Assembly: GCF_003481705.1 (NCBI RefSeq) | Contig: NZ_QULN01000002.1 | Span: 124,001-188,000, forward strand | Origin: Butyricicoccus sp. OM04-18BH | GTDB lineage: Bacteria > Bacillota > Clostridia > Oscillospirales > Butyricicoccaceae | Reading direction: 5' to 3' | Length of the DNA stretch: 64,000 bases | Shown here: in pieces, positions 44,278 through 53,128 of the stretch | How positions within the stretch are numbered: the first letter of the stretch is position 1 | How the letters are laid out: each line of letters begins with the position of its first letter | Program-made: the position numbers and the translations under genes | Notes under the pieces: model-generated | Told to the model about the DNA's origin: nothing | Database searches by the model: none | Seen by the model: only the letters and a program-made list of their open reading frames with translations

Positions 44278-44327
44278 TTTTTCCACCTATTTTACCATTC
44301 CAGATCCAGATAAGGAGCCACACTATA

Positions 44328-47300
44328 ATGTTACATCCCGGTCTATATGAACAAGTCATCAATAACGCTCTGACCAGCGAGCTTGCGGAGATTCCGGAGG
44401 CACGCAAGTCTGTTGCGCCCATTGACAGGGCGGAAGCCTCTAAGGTGTTGGCGCAGTATTTGGCGGATGTGGTTCAAAAGGGCTTGGATAACGTACTGGA
44501 CAATGGTGGGGATATTTCTGCCCAGATCGGCCTGACCAACCAGATTGTAGATCTCATTCAGAATACGACAAAAGAAGCTGGCTTTGCTGCGCTGGGCGTT
44601 GACCAGCGGGCAGAGCAGCTTCTTGCGCTTTTGCGGGAAGCCGATCCGCGGCTGGCCGTAGGAAAAACAGCGGCGGACATAGAGCGCCCGGAAACCTCCA
44701 TCGCACAGAGTTCCCTATTCACCGGCGCAGTGCATGAGCCGCAGATGTTCACAGAGCTCAAGAAAGAGATCGTCTCGGCCGACCGAATTGACATGCTGGT
44801 GTCCTTCATCAAATGGAGCGGCCTGCGGCTCATTATGGACGAGCTGCGGGAGTTTACGCAGAACGGCGGCGAACTTCGCATTATCACCACTTCTTACATG
44901 GGCGCAACGGATGTGAAAGCCATCGAGGAACTTCGCCAACTGCCCAATACGCAGATCAAGGTCAGCTACAATACCAAGACAACACGCCTCCATGCCAAGG
45001 CGTATATCTTCTACCGTAACACTGGCTTTATGACGGCCTATGTGGGCTCGTCCAATCTGTCCAATGCGGCGCTGACCAGTGGCCTTGAATGGAACACCAA
45101 GGTAACGAAACGCGACTTGCCCGAAACCATTGACAAGATCGCTGCCACCTTTGAGTATTACTGGAATGACCGTGAATTTGAGTACTATGATGAGGGGCAA
45201 AAAGAGCGGCTGACCCGTGCGCTGAAAGCAGAAAAATACTTCGACACCAACAATGCCGAAGTCTATACCATGGATATCCATCCGTATTCCTATCAGCAGG
45301 AAATTCTGGACAAGTTGGAGGCGGAGCGCACTGTTCGGGGTTACACGCGCAATCTTGTGGTGGCTGCCACCGGTACAGGCAAGACGGTCATTTCCGCGCT
45401 GGATTACAAGTGCTTTCGCAAGCAGAATCCGGATAAGCCGTGCCGCCTGCTCTTTGTGGCGCACCGGGAAGAAATTCTCAAGCAGAGTTTGTATACCTTC
45501 CGGGCTGTACTCAAGGACGCAAACTTCGGAGAAATGTTTGTGGGCAGCTACAAGCCGGAAAGCATCGATAATCTGTTTATCTCCATTCAGACCTTCAATT
45601 CGCAAAGCTTCACGGAAAAGACATCGCCTGATTTCTACGATTACATCATCGTGGACGAGTTCCACCATGCGGCGGCTCCGACCTACCAGAAGCTCTTAGC
45701 TTATTACCAGCCTCGCATCCTGCTGGGCTTGACGGCAACCCCGGAGCGTATGGACGGCAAGAGCATCCTTCCATACTTCAACAACCGCATTGCGGCGGAA
45801 ATCCGTCTGCCCGAAGCCATTGACCGGAAACTGCTCTGCCCGTTCCAGTACTTTGGCGTTACCGATACCGTGGATTTGGATGCGCTGAAATGGTCTGCCG
45901 GTGGCTATCAAAAGAGCGAGCTGGAACAGGTCTACACCTTCAGTGGTGCCATTGCAAACCGACGCGCCGACCATGTGGTGTCCTCGCTGCTGAAATATGT
46001 CACAGATATTGATGACGTGAAAGGCCTTGGCTTCTGTGTAACGATAGATCACGCTGAATTTATGTGCCGCTACTTCAATGAGCACAATATTCCGTCCATG
46101 TTCCTGACAGGGCAATCCCCGGACGAGGAAAGAACGGCGGCAAAACAGCGTCTTGTATCTGGCGAGGTCCGTTTCATTTTCGTCGTAGATATCTATAACG
46201 AAGGCGTGGATATTCCGGAAGTCAATACCGTTCTGTTCTTACGTCCTACTGAGTCGTTGACGATCTTCTTACAGCAGCTGGGACGCGGCTTGCGCCTGGC
46301 TGAGGACAAGGAGTGTCTGACTGTACTGGACTTCATCGGTCAGGCAAATAGAAAGTACAATTTTGAGGATAAATTCGCGGCGCTGCTGTCAAATACAACA
46401 CGCAGCGTGAGCCGTGAAATCAAAGACGGCTTCGTGTCCGTCCCAAAGGGCTGCTATATCCAGTTGGAGAAAAAAGCCGCAAAGTACATACTGGATAACA
46501 TCCGCACATCCTATGGCAATACCGCCGGCTTGGTATCCCGCGTAGCATCTTTCACAGAAGACAGCGGTCTGAAGCTGACACTCAAAAACTTTTTGGATTA
46601 CTACCATCTTGATCCGAGGGCGATTTATAAGTTCTCTTCCTTCTCTCGTATTTGCGCCAGAGCAGACGTCCTCGAAGACTTTTCGGAGCCACTGGAGGAT
46701 GTTCTGACCAAAGCGTTTGCGAAGCTTGCCGTGGTCGATTCCCGCCGCTGGATTTCGTTCCTTCTGGATATTCTTCTGCGTTTGGACAACATTGATTTTG
46801 CTGCCCTTTCGGACGTTGAAAAGCGGATGATGCAGATGTTTTATATCACCGTTTGGGGCAAGGCTGTTGAGGATTGGAATGGTGAAGAAGTGCAGGACAA
46901 TCTCTATGCACTATCGGATAGCACCGTTCTGCTCAATGAACTCATGGAGCTGCTGTGCTATCGTTTTGAACAGATCGACTTCATTGATGAGCCGGTTGAT
47001 TTGGGCTTTGACTGCCCACTGGATTTACATTGCACCTATACCCGAGATCAGCTACTGGTGGCGATGGATTTTATGAAACCTGCAACCGTGCGTGAGGGCG
47101 TCAAGTGGCTGCCGGACAAGCAGTTGGATGTATTCTTTGTGACACTAAACAAGGCGGATAAGGACTATTCGCCAACCACCATGTACAACGACTACTCCAT
47201 CAGTGAGAGCCTGTTTCATTGGCAGAGCCAGAGCACCACGGCAGAAAATTCGCCCACTGGTCAGCGCTATATCCACCATAAAGAACGCGGCAGCAAGGTG

Positions 47301-47483
47301 CTGCTGTTCGTCCGAGAGTTTAAGTCAGACCGCGTGACTGGTGGCGCGGAGGCGTACACGTATCTGGGAACGGCGAGCTATGTGAAGCATGAAGGCAGCC
47401 GGCCGATGAATATCACATGGCGGCTGGATCGCCCGATCCCGGCGAAGTTTTTGAAGAAAACAAATAAGTTGGTAGTGGGCTGA
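44328..47483 (+). CDS. PLD-nuclease / DEAD-box superfamily 2 helicase (DUF3427-type)
   Basis: Protein of 1051 aa. Residues ~140-280 form a phospholipase D-like domain with one HxK motif (RLHAKAYIF, ~220) and GSSNLS. A full SF2 helicase core follows: VVAATGTGKT (~348), DEFHH (~443), GLTATPERMDG (~469) and QQLGRGLRL (~649). The C-terminal ~350 residues match the DUF3427-type tail. Proteins of this kind occur in restriction-like and defence contexts. The start has AAGGAG 10 bp upstream. Base composition is close to 50% G+C, unlike the upstream HerA block. Confidence 0.85.
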   Translation: MLHPGLYEQVINNALTSELAEIPEARKSVAPIDRAEASKVLAQYLADVVQKGLDNVLDNGGDISAQIGLTNQIVDLIQNTTKEAGFAALGVDQRAEQLLALLREADPRLAVGKTAADIERPETSIAQSSLFTGAVHEPQMFTELKKEIVSADRIDMLVSFIKWSGLRLIMDELREFTQNGGELRIITTSYMGATDVKAIEELRQLPNTQIKVSYNTKTTRLHAKAYIFYRNTGFMTAYVGSSNLSNAALTSGLEWNTKVTKRDLPETIDKIAATFEYYWNDREFEYYDEGQKERLTRALKAEKYFDTNNAEVYTMDIHPYSYQQEILDKLEAERTVRGYTRNLVVAATGTGKTVISALDYKCFRKQNPDKPCRLLFVAHREEILKQSLYTFRAVLKDANFGEMFVGSYKPESIDNLFISIQTFNSQSFTEKTSPDFYDYIIVDEFHHAAAPTYQKLLAYYQPRILLGLTATPERMDGKSILPYFNNRIAAEIRLPEAIDRKLLCPFQYFGVTDTVDLDALKWSAGGYQKSELEQVYTFSGAIANRRADHVVSSLLKYVTDIDDVKGLGFCVTIDHAEFMCRYFNEHNIPSMFLTGQSPDEERTAAKQRLVSGEVRFIFVVDIYNEGVDIPEVNTVLFLRPTESLTIFLQQLGRGLRLAEDKECLTVLDFIGQANRKYNFEDKFAALLSNTTRSVSREIKDGFVSVPKGCYIQLEKKAAKYILDNIRTSYGNTAGLVSRVASFTEDSGLKLTLKNFLDYYHLDPRAIYKFSSFSRICARADVLEDFSEPLEDVLTKAFAKLAVVDSRRWISFLLDILLRLDNIDFAALSDVEKRMMQMFYITVWGKAVEDWNGEEVQDNLYALSDSTVLLNELMELLCYRFEQIDFIDEPVDLGFDCPLDLHCTYTRDQLLVAMDFMKPATVREGVKWLPDKQLDVFFVTLNKADKDYSPTTMYNDYSISESLFHWQSQSTTAENSPTGQRYIHHKERGSKVLLFVREFKSDRVTGGAEAYTYLGTASYVKHEGSRPMNITWRLDRPIPAKFLKKTNKLVVG

Positions 47484-47513
47484 CGTACTTTGCATGATTT
47501 TGGGGAGATGCCT

Positions 47514-50222
47514 ATGGACGCACGAAAGCACTTAATCATCATAAAAGGCAAAGACCAGACGGACTCGGTTGCGAACTTTCAGTTCCGCAACGGAAAGTGC
47601 GAGGTCGTCTATACCAGTGCGCCCAATAAGACATACAGCTTTCAGAGCGTCAATGTTGAGATTCTGCCATTGCAAAAGAAAATCGATCCCGCGCAGGTGA
47701 TCGTCACGGCTAATGGGCAGACCATCAGCGGAATGGATGAGATTCTCGATTTCGGCGGGTATTATCGTATTGTCCGCAACGGAAAGAGAGATTTATCGTT
47801 TCACAGGAGCGAAGTGCAGTTCCAGCAGAATTGTCTGGCAGACGGTAAAAATCAAGAAGCATTCCAGTATTTCAAGGAGACTGCCGCTGCAATCAGTCTG
47901 GTGGCGGAAAACGGTATCAACATTCTAAGCATGCAGTATGACAAGATCCAGCAGGTCAGCGAGGATACCGTGTTGGCAAGCTATCTTGCACCGCAGAAAG
48001 ACGTCAAAATGCCCCGGATGCCGGAGGCACTGATCTATCCGTTTGGCCTGAACCAGAGTCAAAAGCTGGCGGTAGAACGGGCGCTTTCCTCCAAAATCAG
48101 TATCATTCAGGGGCCTCCGGGTACTGGAAAGACACAGACAATTCTGAATATTATCGCCAACGTAGTTCGGAGCGGGAAGACCGTGGCGGTCGTATCCAAC
48201 AACAACTCTGCAACACATAATGTGGCGGAAAAGCTGGAGAAGAAAAATGCTGCCTTTCTGACTGCGTTTCTCGGCAGCCTTGCCAACAAAGAGAAGTTTC
48301 TGGATGCACAGACCGGCACCTATCCAAATATGAGCGATTGGGAAATGCCGCCGGAGGAACGACAGCAATTAGATCAGGAAACGACTGCGCTTTCCAAAGA
48401 ACTGAACGAAATGCTCAATGTTAAAAACCGCATTGCGGAAATTGAGCAGGAGTTCTTGCAGCTAAACCCGGAGCAGCATTATTTTGAGGAATATTACGCA
48501 AGTTACAGTGACGTGCCAATGGAGAGCTTGGACAAGCTGTCCTCTCAGAAGCTTCTTGCGCTTTGGATGGAATTTGAACAGCACGCAGAGCGTGAGACTC
48601 GCTTGGGCCTGTTACAAAAAATATCCATCATGTTCCGATTCAACCGTAATGCGCTCAAATTGTTTATCCGTTCCCCGGAACAGGTCATTCCCTATTTGCA
48701 AAACCAATTCTATTTCGTGAAGAGGTGGGAACTGGAGGCCGAAAAGCAGGAATTGAACCGAAAGCTGGAGCGCTACGCTTTCGACGCGAAGATGGATGAG
48801 CTCACACAGAAGTCCCTGCGGCTGTTCCGGGCGGAGCTGGCAACACGGTATCATTGGCGGAATAATAGACGATGCTTTGAAAAGAACGATTTCCGCCGGA
48901 ATTCCGTGGAGTTTACCCGTGAGTACCCGGTGGTGCTCAGCACGACCTATTCCATTAAGGGGACGCTGAGCATTGAACATATCTATGATTACTTGATCGT
49001 GGATGAAGCCTCACAGGTCGATTTAGCTACTGGCGTTTTGGCCTTATCCTGCGCAAGGAATATCGTGATTGTTGGGGACTTAAAGCAACTCCCCAATGTG
49101 CTGACGGAGAACGATATTCGCACCAGTGATGCCATTTGGCAAAAGTATTCCTTGGATGAACGATATCGCTTTTCAAACCATAGCCTGCTTTCTTCTGCAC
49201 TGGAAATATGGCGGGACGCACCGGTGACGCTGCTGCGTGAACACTACCGCTGCCATCCGAAGATCATCAATTTCTGCAATCAGAAGTTCTACCACGGACA
49301 GCTGATTGTTATGACAAAAGACCATGATGAGCCGGATGTATTGACCATGTACCGGACGATTGCCGGTAATCACGCCCGTGGGCATCTCAACCAGCGCCAG
49401 ATCGATGTCATCCAGCAGGAGGTACTTCCGCGGTTGCATCAGCAGAATTTCGAGAGCATCGGCATTATCACGCCATATCGGGACCAGGTGGCAGCCATTC
49501 GCAAGCAGCTGGGAGATACTTATGAGGTGGACACCGTCCATAAGTTTCAGGGACGGGAACAGGATGCCATCATTCTGACCTCGGTCGACAATGTCATCAC
49601 AGATTTCGTAGATGATCCCCACATGCTGAATGTGGCGGTTTCCCGCGCGGTTCATTCGTTGACGGTAGTTACATCTCAAGACCCGCACAATGACCAGACC
49701 AACTATGGCGACTTGACTCGGTACATCGAATATAACAATTTTGAAGTTATCCAGAGTCAAGTCTACTCCGTGTTCGATATGCTTTATCAAGGCTATGCCG
49801 AGCAGCGCAGGGCTTACCTGCAAAAACATAAGCGGATATCTGAGTATGACTCTGAGAATCTCATGTGCTCCGTGATTCAAGAAGTGCTGGCCGAGGAGGC
49901 ATTTTCCTCCATCGGCTGCGCGGCGCATGTTTCTCTTGCAACGCTGGTGAGGGACTATGAGCCACTGACAGAGGAAGAACGCCAATATGCCCGCAATCTG
50001 TTGACCCATGTGGATTTTCTGCTGTTCAATCAGATGGATAAGCAGCCCGTGCTGGCAATCGAAGTGGACGGAGCTGGTTTCCATGAGGCCGGGAGCAAGC
50101 AGGCAGAGCGAGATATGAAGAAGAACTCCGTTTTGGAGAAGTGCTCTGTTCCGTTCCTGCGCCTCCGTACAGACGGCAGTGGAGAAAAAGAAAAAATCCG
50201 GACTGCACTAAAGGGAGAATGA
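47514..50222 (+). CDS. UPF1-like superfamily 1 helicase with C-terminal DUF2726/PD-(D/E)XK-like domain
   Basis: Protein of 902 aa. The SF1 core has GPPGTGKTQTILN (~200), a long helical insertion, VDEASQVDLATG (~497), GDLKQLPNV, LREHYRCHP and a final VSRAVHSLTVV block. The C-terminus (~770-900) contains HVDFLLFNQMDKQPVLAIEVDG, a D...ExD nuclease-like core, followed by a conserved RDMKKNSVLEKCSVPFLRLRT. It could unwind and cut nucleic acid. The start at 47514 is 6 bp after GGGGAG; an ATG at 47508 abuts that site. It follows the PLD helicase by 30 bp. Confidence 0.85.
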   Translation: MDARKHLIIIKGKDQTDSVANFQFRNGKCEVVYTSAPNKTYSFQSVNVEILPLQKKIDPAQVIVTANGQTISGMDEILDFGGYYRIVRNGKRDLSFHRSEVQFQQNCLADGKNQEAFQYFKETAAAISLVAENGINILSMQYDKIQQVSEDTVLASYLAPQKDVKMPRMPEALIYPFGLNQSQKLAVERALSSKISIIQGPPGTGKTQTILNIIANVVRSGKTVAVVSNNNSATHNVAEKLEKKNAAFLTAFLGSLANKEKFLDAQTGTYPNMSDWEMPPEERQQLDQETTALSKELNEMLNVKNRIAEIEQEFLQLNPEQHYFEEYYASYSDVPMESLDKLSSQKLLALWMEFEQHAERETRLGLLQKISIMFRFNRNALKLFIRSPEQVIPYLQNQFYFVKRWELEAEKQELNRKLERYAFDAKMDELTQKSLRLFRAELATRYHWRNNRRCFEKNDFRRNSVEFTREYPVVLSTTYSIKGTLSIEHIYDYLIVDEASQVDLATGVLALSCARNIVIVGDLKQLPNVLTENDIRTSDAIWQKYSLDERYRFSNHSLLSSALEIWRDAPVTLLREHYRCHPKIINFCNQKFYHGQLIVMTKDHDEPDVLTMYRTIAGNHARGHLNQRQIDVIQQEVLPRLHQQNFESIGIITPYRDQVAAIRKQLGDTYEVDTVHKFQGREQDAIILTSVDNVITDFVDDPHMLNVAVSRAVHSLTVVTSQDPHNDQTNYGDLTRYIEYNNFEVIQSQVYSVFDMLYQGYAEQRRAYLQKHKRISEYDSENLMCSVIQEVLAEEAFSSIGCAAHVSLATLVRDYEPLTEEERQYARNLLTHVDFLLFNQMDKQPVLAIEVDGAGFHEAGSKQAERDMKKNSVLEKCSVPFLRLRTDGSGEKEKIRTALKGE

Positions 50223-50224
50223 TT

Positions 50225-50431
50225 ATGCCGAGAATTATCAGAAACGCAATCAGATGCAAGAAATGTGGAGATATCATCGAAAGCAAAACTGTCCATGATT
50301 TCAAGTTTTGCAGCTGCGGCTCGTGCGCCGTGGATGGTGGCCACGACTACCTTCGCAGATGCGGAAATCGTGAGGATTGGGAAGAACTGTCCAAAGCGGA
50401 AAAAGTGGAAGACAACGATGCATTGACTTGA
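50225..50431 (+). CDS. Small zinc-ribbon protein
   Basis: Protein of 68 aa with two cysteine pairs: IRCKKCGDIIESK and FCSCGSCAVDGGHDYLRR. It resembles a family of small uncharacterised proteins found across Firmicutes mobile elements. It starts 2 bp after the UPF1-like helicase gene with AAAGGGAG upstream, so it belongs to the same transcript. A regulatory or inhibitor role is possible, not shown. Confidence 0.7.
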   Translation: MPRIIRNAIRCKKCGDIIESKTVHDFKFCSCGSCAVDGGHDYLRRCGNREDWEELSKAEKVEDNDALT

Positions 50432-50624
50432 TCCTGTCTTGCGGAAATTGGTGGTGCCAGGATATCATTTATCATCATTCGCAATGCCACCACAAATTGC
50501 CCAGGGCTGGCATCGTTATAAAAAAGGCTCTCTCAGCACGGATGCAAACAAAAGTAAAAACTGCGTAGGGGTATAGCTAACCTGCGAGCCCGCACCACGA
50601 GTACCCCGCATCGCAAATAGCGGC
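50432..50624. other. Intergenic stretch, no gene seen
   Basis: No open frame with a ribosome binding site or recognisable product. It ends at a terminator (50625-50653) and then the TAGCTATTTCCG repeat. Confidence 0.5.
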
Positions 50625-50653
50625 TGAAACACAATGTTCCAGCCGCTATTTTT
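50625..50653 (+). terminator. Terminator after the helicase module
   Basis: AAATAGCGGCT ... AGCCGCTATTTTT hairpin with a T run. Confidence 0.8.
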
Positions 50654-50668
50654 CTGAAAAAGTTTCAG

Positions 50669-50708
50669 TAGCTATTTCCGTCGAACTGTGGTATATGTTT
50701 GTGCTGCA
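50669..50708 (+). repeat. Island promoter-proximal repeat, copy 1
   Basis: TAGCTATTTCCG, then TGTGGTA and TGTTTGTG at the same spacing as 55813-55852. It lies just upstream of the gene at 50722. The TGTGGTA (50687-50693) also occurs in the island-end repeats. Confidence 0.6.
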
Positions 50709-50721
50709 AGGAGGCGAGCGC

Positions 50722-51042
50722 ATGAAATACAAGCTGCTGAAAGACCTATACGATTGCTTTTGTACCCCGCCTGAACTCCAGGCTCAGAAACAGGAAATTG
50801 ATGAATGCCATCAAGCACTTAGCAAGGTACTGGGCAAACTGGAGCGTCGGCTGGTGCTCCAGATCATCGACGCAAAAGACCGTATTGCGGAGGAGACCTC
50901 CATCGACAGCTTTATCGCTGGATTTGAACTGGCGTGGAAACTCTCCGTAGAATTGAATCACTACGAAAACGAGCGCTCAGTCTCCTGTCAAACGGCAATG
51001 GGATCAGGCGCTCGTTTCGCATCTAAGGAGGAAGAGAAATGA
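50722..51042 (+). CDS. Small helical protein of a mobile-element family (DUF6809-like)
   Basis: Protein of 106 aa, mostly helical (LLKDLYDCFCTPPELQAQKQEIDECHQALSKVL), with IIDAKDRIAEETSIDSFIAGFELAWKL. Similar proteins are common on clostridial plasmids and integrative elements; function unknown. The start has GGAGGCG 6 bp upstream and lies after the TAGCTATTTCCG repeat. It overlaps the next gene by four bases. Confidence 0.7.
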   Translation: MKYKLLKDLYDCFCTPPELQAQKQEIDECHQALSKVLGKLERRLVLQIIDAKDRIAEETSIDSFIAGFELAWKLSVELNHYENERSVSCQTAMGSGARFASKEEEK

Positions 51043-51500
51043 AGAAACTCATCATAGTGACAATGATTGCCGCATGTGTCGCCCTGTGCGCCGCTGTGTG
51101 GCCACATGGCAACGCGGTCGAGGAAACACCCGTCCCAGCCGCAGAAACCGCTGTGAGCGCCAAGGAAGCGACCATTGCGGAAATTGAGGAACCAGCAACA
51201 CTGGCAGAGAAGGAAAAAAGAACGATTCTGCAACAAGAAGCGCCCAAAGAAGAGCAACCTGAACCGAAGACAGGGCCTATTGAAACACCCGTAGCTTCCG
51301 AACTCCAGCTTTCCACGGGGCAGGCACCCGCTAAGAATTCCGCACCAGAGCCAACTCCGCCACAGCCTTCTAAAGAACTGCACCCCGGCGACAAAGTCTA
51401 TGTGGCGGGCTTCGGATGGGTAGAGTACAAGGGACCTAATCACAGCAAAGATGGCACGGACATTTACGAAAACGGCAACAAAATTGGGATCATAGGGTGA
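51039..51500 (+). CDS. Secreted or membrane-anchored proline/glutamate-rich protein (DUF6550-like)
   Basis: Protein of 153 aa with an N-terminal signal/anchor (KKLIIVTMIAACVALCAAVW). A long low-complexity Glu/Pro/Ala linker (~25-110) is followed by a short globular tail (PGDKVYVAGFGWVEYKGPNHSKDGTDIYENGNKIGIIG). It overlaps the preceding gene by ATGA. Such pairs recur on mobile elements; the role is unknown. Confidence 0.7.
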   Translation: MKKLIIVTMIAACVALCAAVWPHGNAVEETPVPAAETAVSAKEATIAEIEEPATLAEKEKRTILQQEAPKEEQPEPKTGPIETPVASELQLSTGQAPAKNSAPEPTPPQPSKELHPGDKVYVAGFGWVEYKGPNHSKDGTDIYENGNKIGIIG

Positions 51501-51621
51501 AATATGCGGAAAACATTCAAAATGGGGTCAAGTCGCTATTGACAATCAAACTTTCTATGCTATTCTATAATGATTTAACCTCGATGTTGAATGGGTGGCA
51601 TGGGCAAGAAGGAGAGTATGT

Positions 51622-52308
51622 ATGGCGTATGAGTTTGTTTGCGAGTCCGAAGCAAAGCGCTATTGTTCGGATTGTTCAAGGACCCTTAAGAAAACCTGCG
51701 AGTTACTGAGGACGAAGGGGATTTCTGCACAGTTTTCGCTTGTTGGAAGCGGCGCAAGGAATATGATCACAAGAAACGGAGATGGTCCGTATGACCTTGA
51801 CTACAATCTTTTGATCATGAAGGCAGAAGAAAGATATTGGAATGACCTGCGGTTGCTAAAAGAAACGGTAAGAAATGCTCTGAACCGGGCGGAGAGGAGA
51901 GAATTCTTTTCGGATGCCCAAGATTCAACTTCTTGCTTGACTGCACTGCTGCATTTTAAGGATATTCCAAATGTTGAATTCAGCTTTGATGTTGCTATTA
52001 CCACGAAAAATAAAAACGGGAATTACATGCGCTTGATACATAACAAAAATGTGTACGCACTGGGCTTGGATCAATACACATGGAACGAAGTGCCGAACTC
52101 TCATCAAGTAAAAGATAGAGCGGATAAACTGAAGAGAGCGGGATTATGGCAGAAGGTTCGGGACAGGTATCTTGAGAAGAAAAATATGTATCTGTTTCGA
52201 CAAGATCATAATCATCCATCCTTTGTGGTGTATGTGGAAGCGGTGAATGAGGTTTATAGCAGATATTTCAATAGAGGAGGTGGGTACAGTGTGCAATCGA
52301 TTTTTTGA
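51622..52308 (+). CDS. Pol-beta-type nucleotidyltransferase
   Basis: Protein of 228 aa with the nucleotidyltransferase catalytic pattern: GSGARN (~42-47), DLD (~59-61) and a third aspartate in VEFSFDVAI (~120). The N-terminus has an alpha-helical segment with CSDCSRTLKKTC. It could add a nucleotide to RNA, protein or a small molecule; toxin-type (MNT/AbiEii-like) and signalling enzymes share the fold. The start has AAGGAG 7 bp upstream. It is followed at once by a small acidic ORF, which could be a partner. Confidence 0.7.
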   Translation: MAYEFVCESEAKRYCSDCSRTLKKTCELLRTKGISAQFSLVGSGARNMITRNGDGPYDLDYNLLIMKAEERYWNDLRLLKETVRNALNRAERREFFSDAQDSTSCLTALLHFKDIPNVEFSFDVAITTKNKNGNYMRLIHNKNVYALGLDQYTWNEVPNSHQVKDRADKLKRAGLWQKVRDRYLEKKNMYLFRQDHNHPSFVVYVEAVNEVYSRYFNRGGGYSVQSIF

Positions 52309-52462
52309 CTACGATGACGGCGACTTCGCCATGAGCATTTCGGATAATATGGCGATGGACTCCGATGGGGATCTCATGCTGCGCATGGGCGATCACATGG
52401 CGATGGATATGGACACCGGCGATATTCACATGATCTCATCATGGCCAGATGATGACGAATAA
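52289..52462 (+). CDS. Small acidic methionine-rich protein with internal repeat
   Basis: Protein of 57 aa starting at GTG, with GAGGAGGTG 6 bp upstream, overlapping the nucleotidyltransferase gene by 20 bp. It contains two similar units (SDNMAMDSDGDLMLRM and GDHMAMDMDTGDIHMI) and is strongly acidic. Its coupling to the nucleotidyltransferase and its charge suggest an inhibitor or cofactor-binding partner; this is inference. Confidence 0.65.
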   Translation: MCNRFFDYDDGDFAMSISDNMAMDSDGDLMLRMGDHMAMDMDTGDIHMISSWPDDDE

Positions 52463-52536
52463 ATCATAGGCAGCAGCGCAGCGGCTGCACCGCCTAAACA
52501 AGGAAAATACTTTCAAAATCCAGGCAGAAAAACCAG

Positions 52537-52571
52537 CGGGACAGGCCATGAAGGCTTGTCCCGCTGTCTGT
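52537..52571 (+). terminator. Hairpin after the acidic small gene
   Basis: CAGCGGGACAGGCC-ATGAA-GGCTTGTCCCGCTG followed by TCTGT; strong stem, short T tract. Confidence 0.6.
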
Positions 52572-52646
52572 ATCGTAATAGTCAACAGTTTTGGGGAGGG
52601 CAAATGCAAACAAACAGTTTGGTCAGGGGGAGTGAGATGTTTTCTC

Positions 52647-52675
52647 TTGACTGATTATCGGCGTACCGATATAAT
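52647..52675 (+). promoter_or_regulatory. Promoter of the HipB/HipA-like pair
   Basis: TTGACT (52647-52652), 17 bp, TATAAT (52670-52675). Confidence 0.75.
52656..52671. promoter_or_regulatory. Operator candidate inside the HipB/HipA-like promoter
   Basis: Palindrome TATCGG-CGTA-CCGATA, perfect 6-bp arms, filling the spacer between -35 and -10. A bound HTH antitoxin would block RNA polymerase. Confidence 0.65.
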
Positions 52676-52685
52676 AAAAGCGGTG

Positions 52686-53114
52686 ATGTATATGACGATC
52701 CAACAGATACTGCGGGAAAAGAACCTTTCCCGCTACCAGCTCTCCAAGAAAAGCGGTGTGCCTTGGGCAACGCTGGCGGACATTTGCTCCGGCAAGACAA
52801 CGCTTTCCCGATGCAGTGCCGGTACACTCATGAAGCTGTCCTCCACACTGGATATCCCGATGGAGCAGCTCATTACGCTGACCGTGGAGAAACCACAAAT
52901 GCATGGCGGCAAGCCGACTGACCGAACCTATCTGGAAAAGAATCTACCCGCCAGTTTGGATAAAGCCCTCCGTGAGTACATTCAGGGCGAAAAAGACAAA
53001 GTGTCTTATATGGACTGCCTGTGGGGAGAATTGTATAGTGCGATTAACTCCAATCTGTGGAGCAACGCCATTACACAGGAGCAGGCAGATTATCTTCGCA
53101 CAAAATATTTATAA
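52686..53114 (+). CDS. HipB-like XRE antitoxin/regulator
   Basis: Protein of 142 aa: an N-terminal XRE HTH (TIQQILREKNLSRYQLSKKSGVPWATLADICSGKTTLSRCSAGT) plus a ~70-residue C-terminal extension (LEKNLPASLDKALREY...QADYLRTKYL) that may bind the partner kinase. ATGs at 52686 and 52692 are both possible. It is 14 bp upstream of the HipA-like gene. It probably autoregulates through the palindrome in its promoter. Confidence 0.75.
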   Translation: MYMTIQQILREKNLSRYQLSKKSGVPWATLADICSGKTTLSRCSAGTLMKLSSTLDIPMEQLITLTVEKPQMHGGKPTDRTYLEKNLPASLDKALREYIQGEKDKVSYMDCLWGELYSAINSNLWSNAITQEQADYLRTKYL

Positions 53115-53128
53115 GGGGGTGAGAACCC

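Noticed and set aside
38821..50431. Possible 7-deazapurine DNA-modification (Dpd) locus, given PLD-helicase genes and queuosine genes in the window
   Set aside because: There is no DpdA/TGT-like transglycosylase, and the queuosine operon is 30 kb away in the backbone under a preQ1 riboswitch.
51622..52308. CBASS cyclic-nucleotide synthase
   Set aside because: The fold signature is pol-beta-like, but no CD-NTase-associated effector or Cap genes are adjacent.
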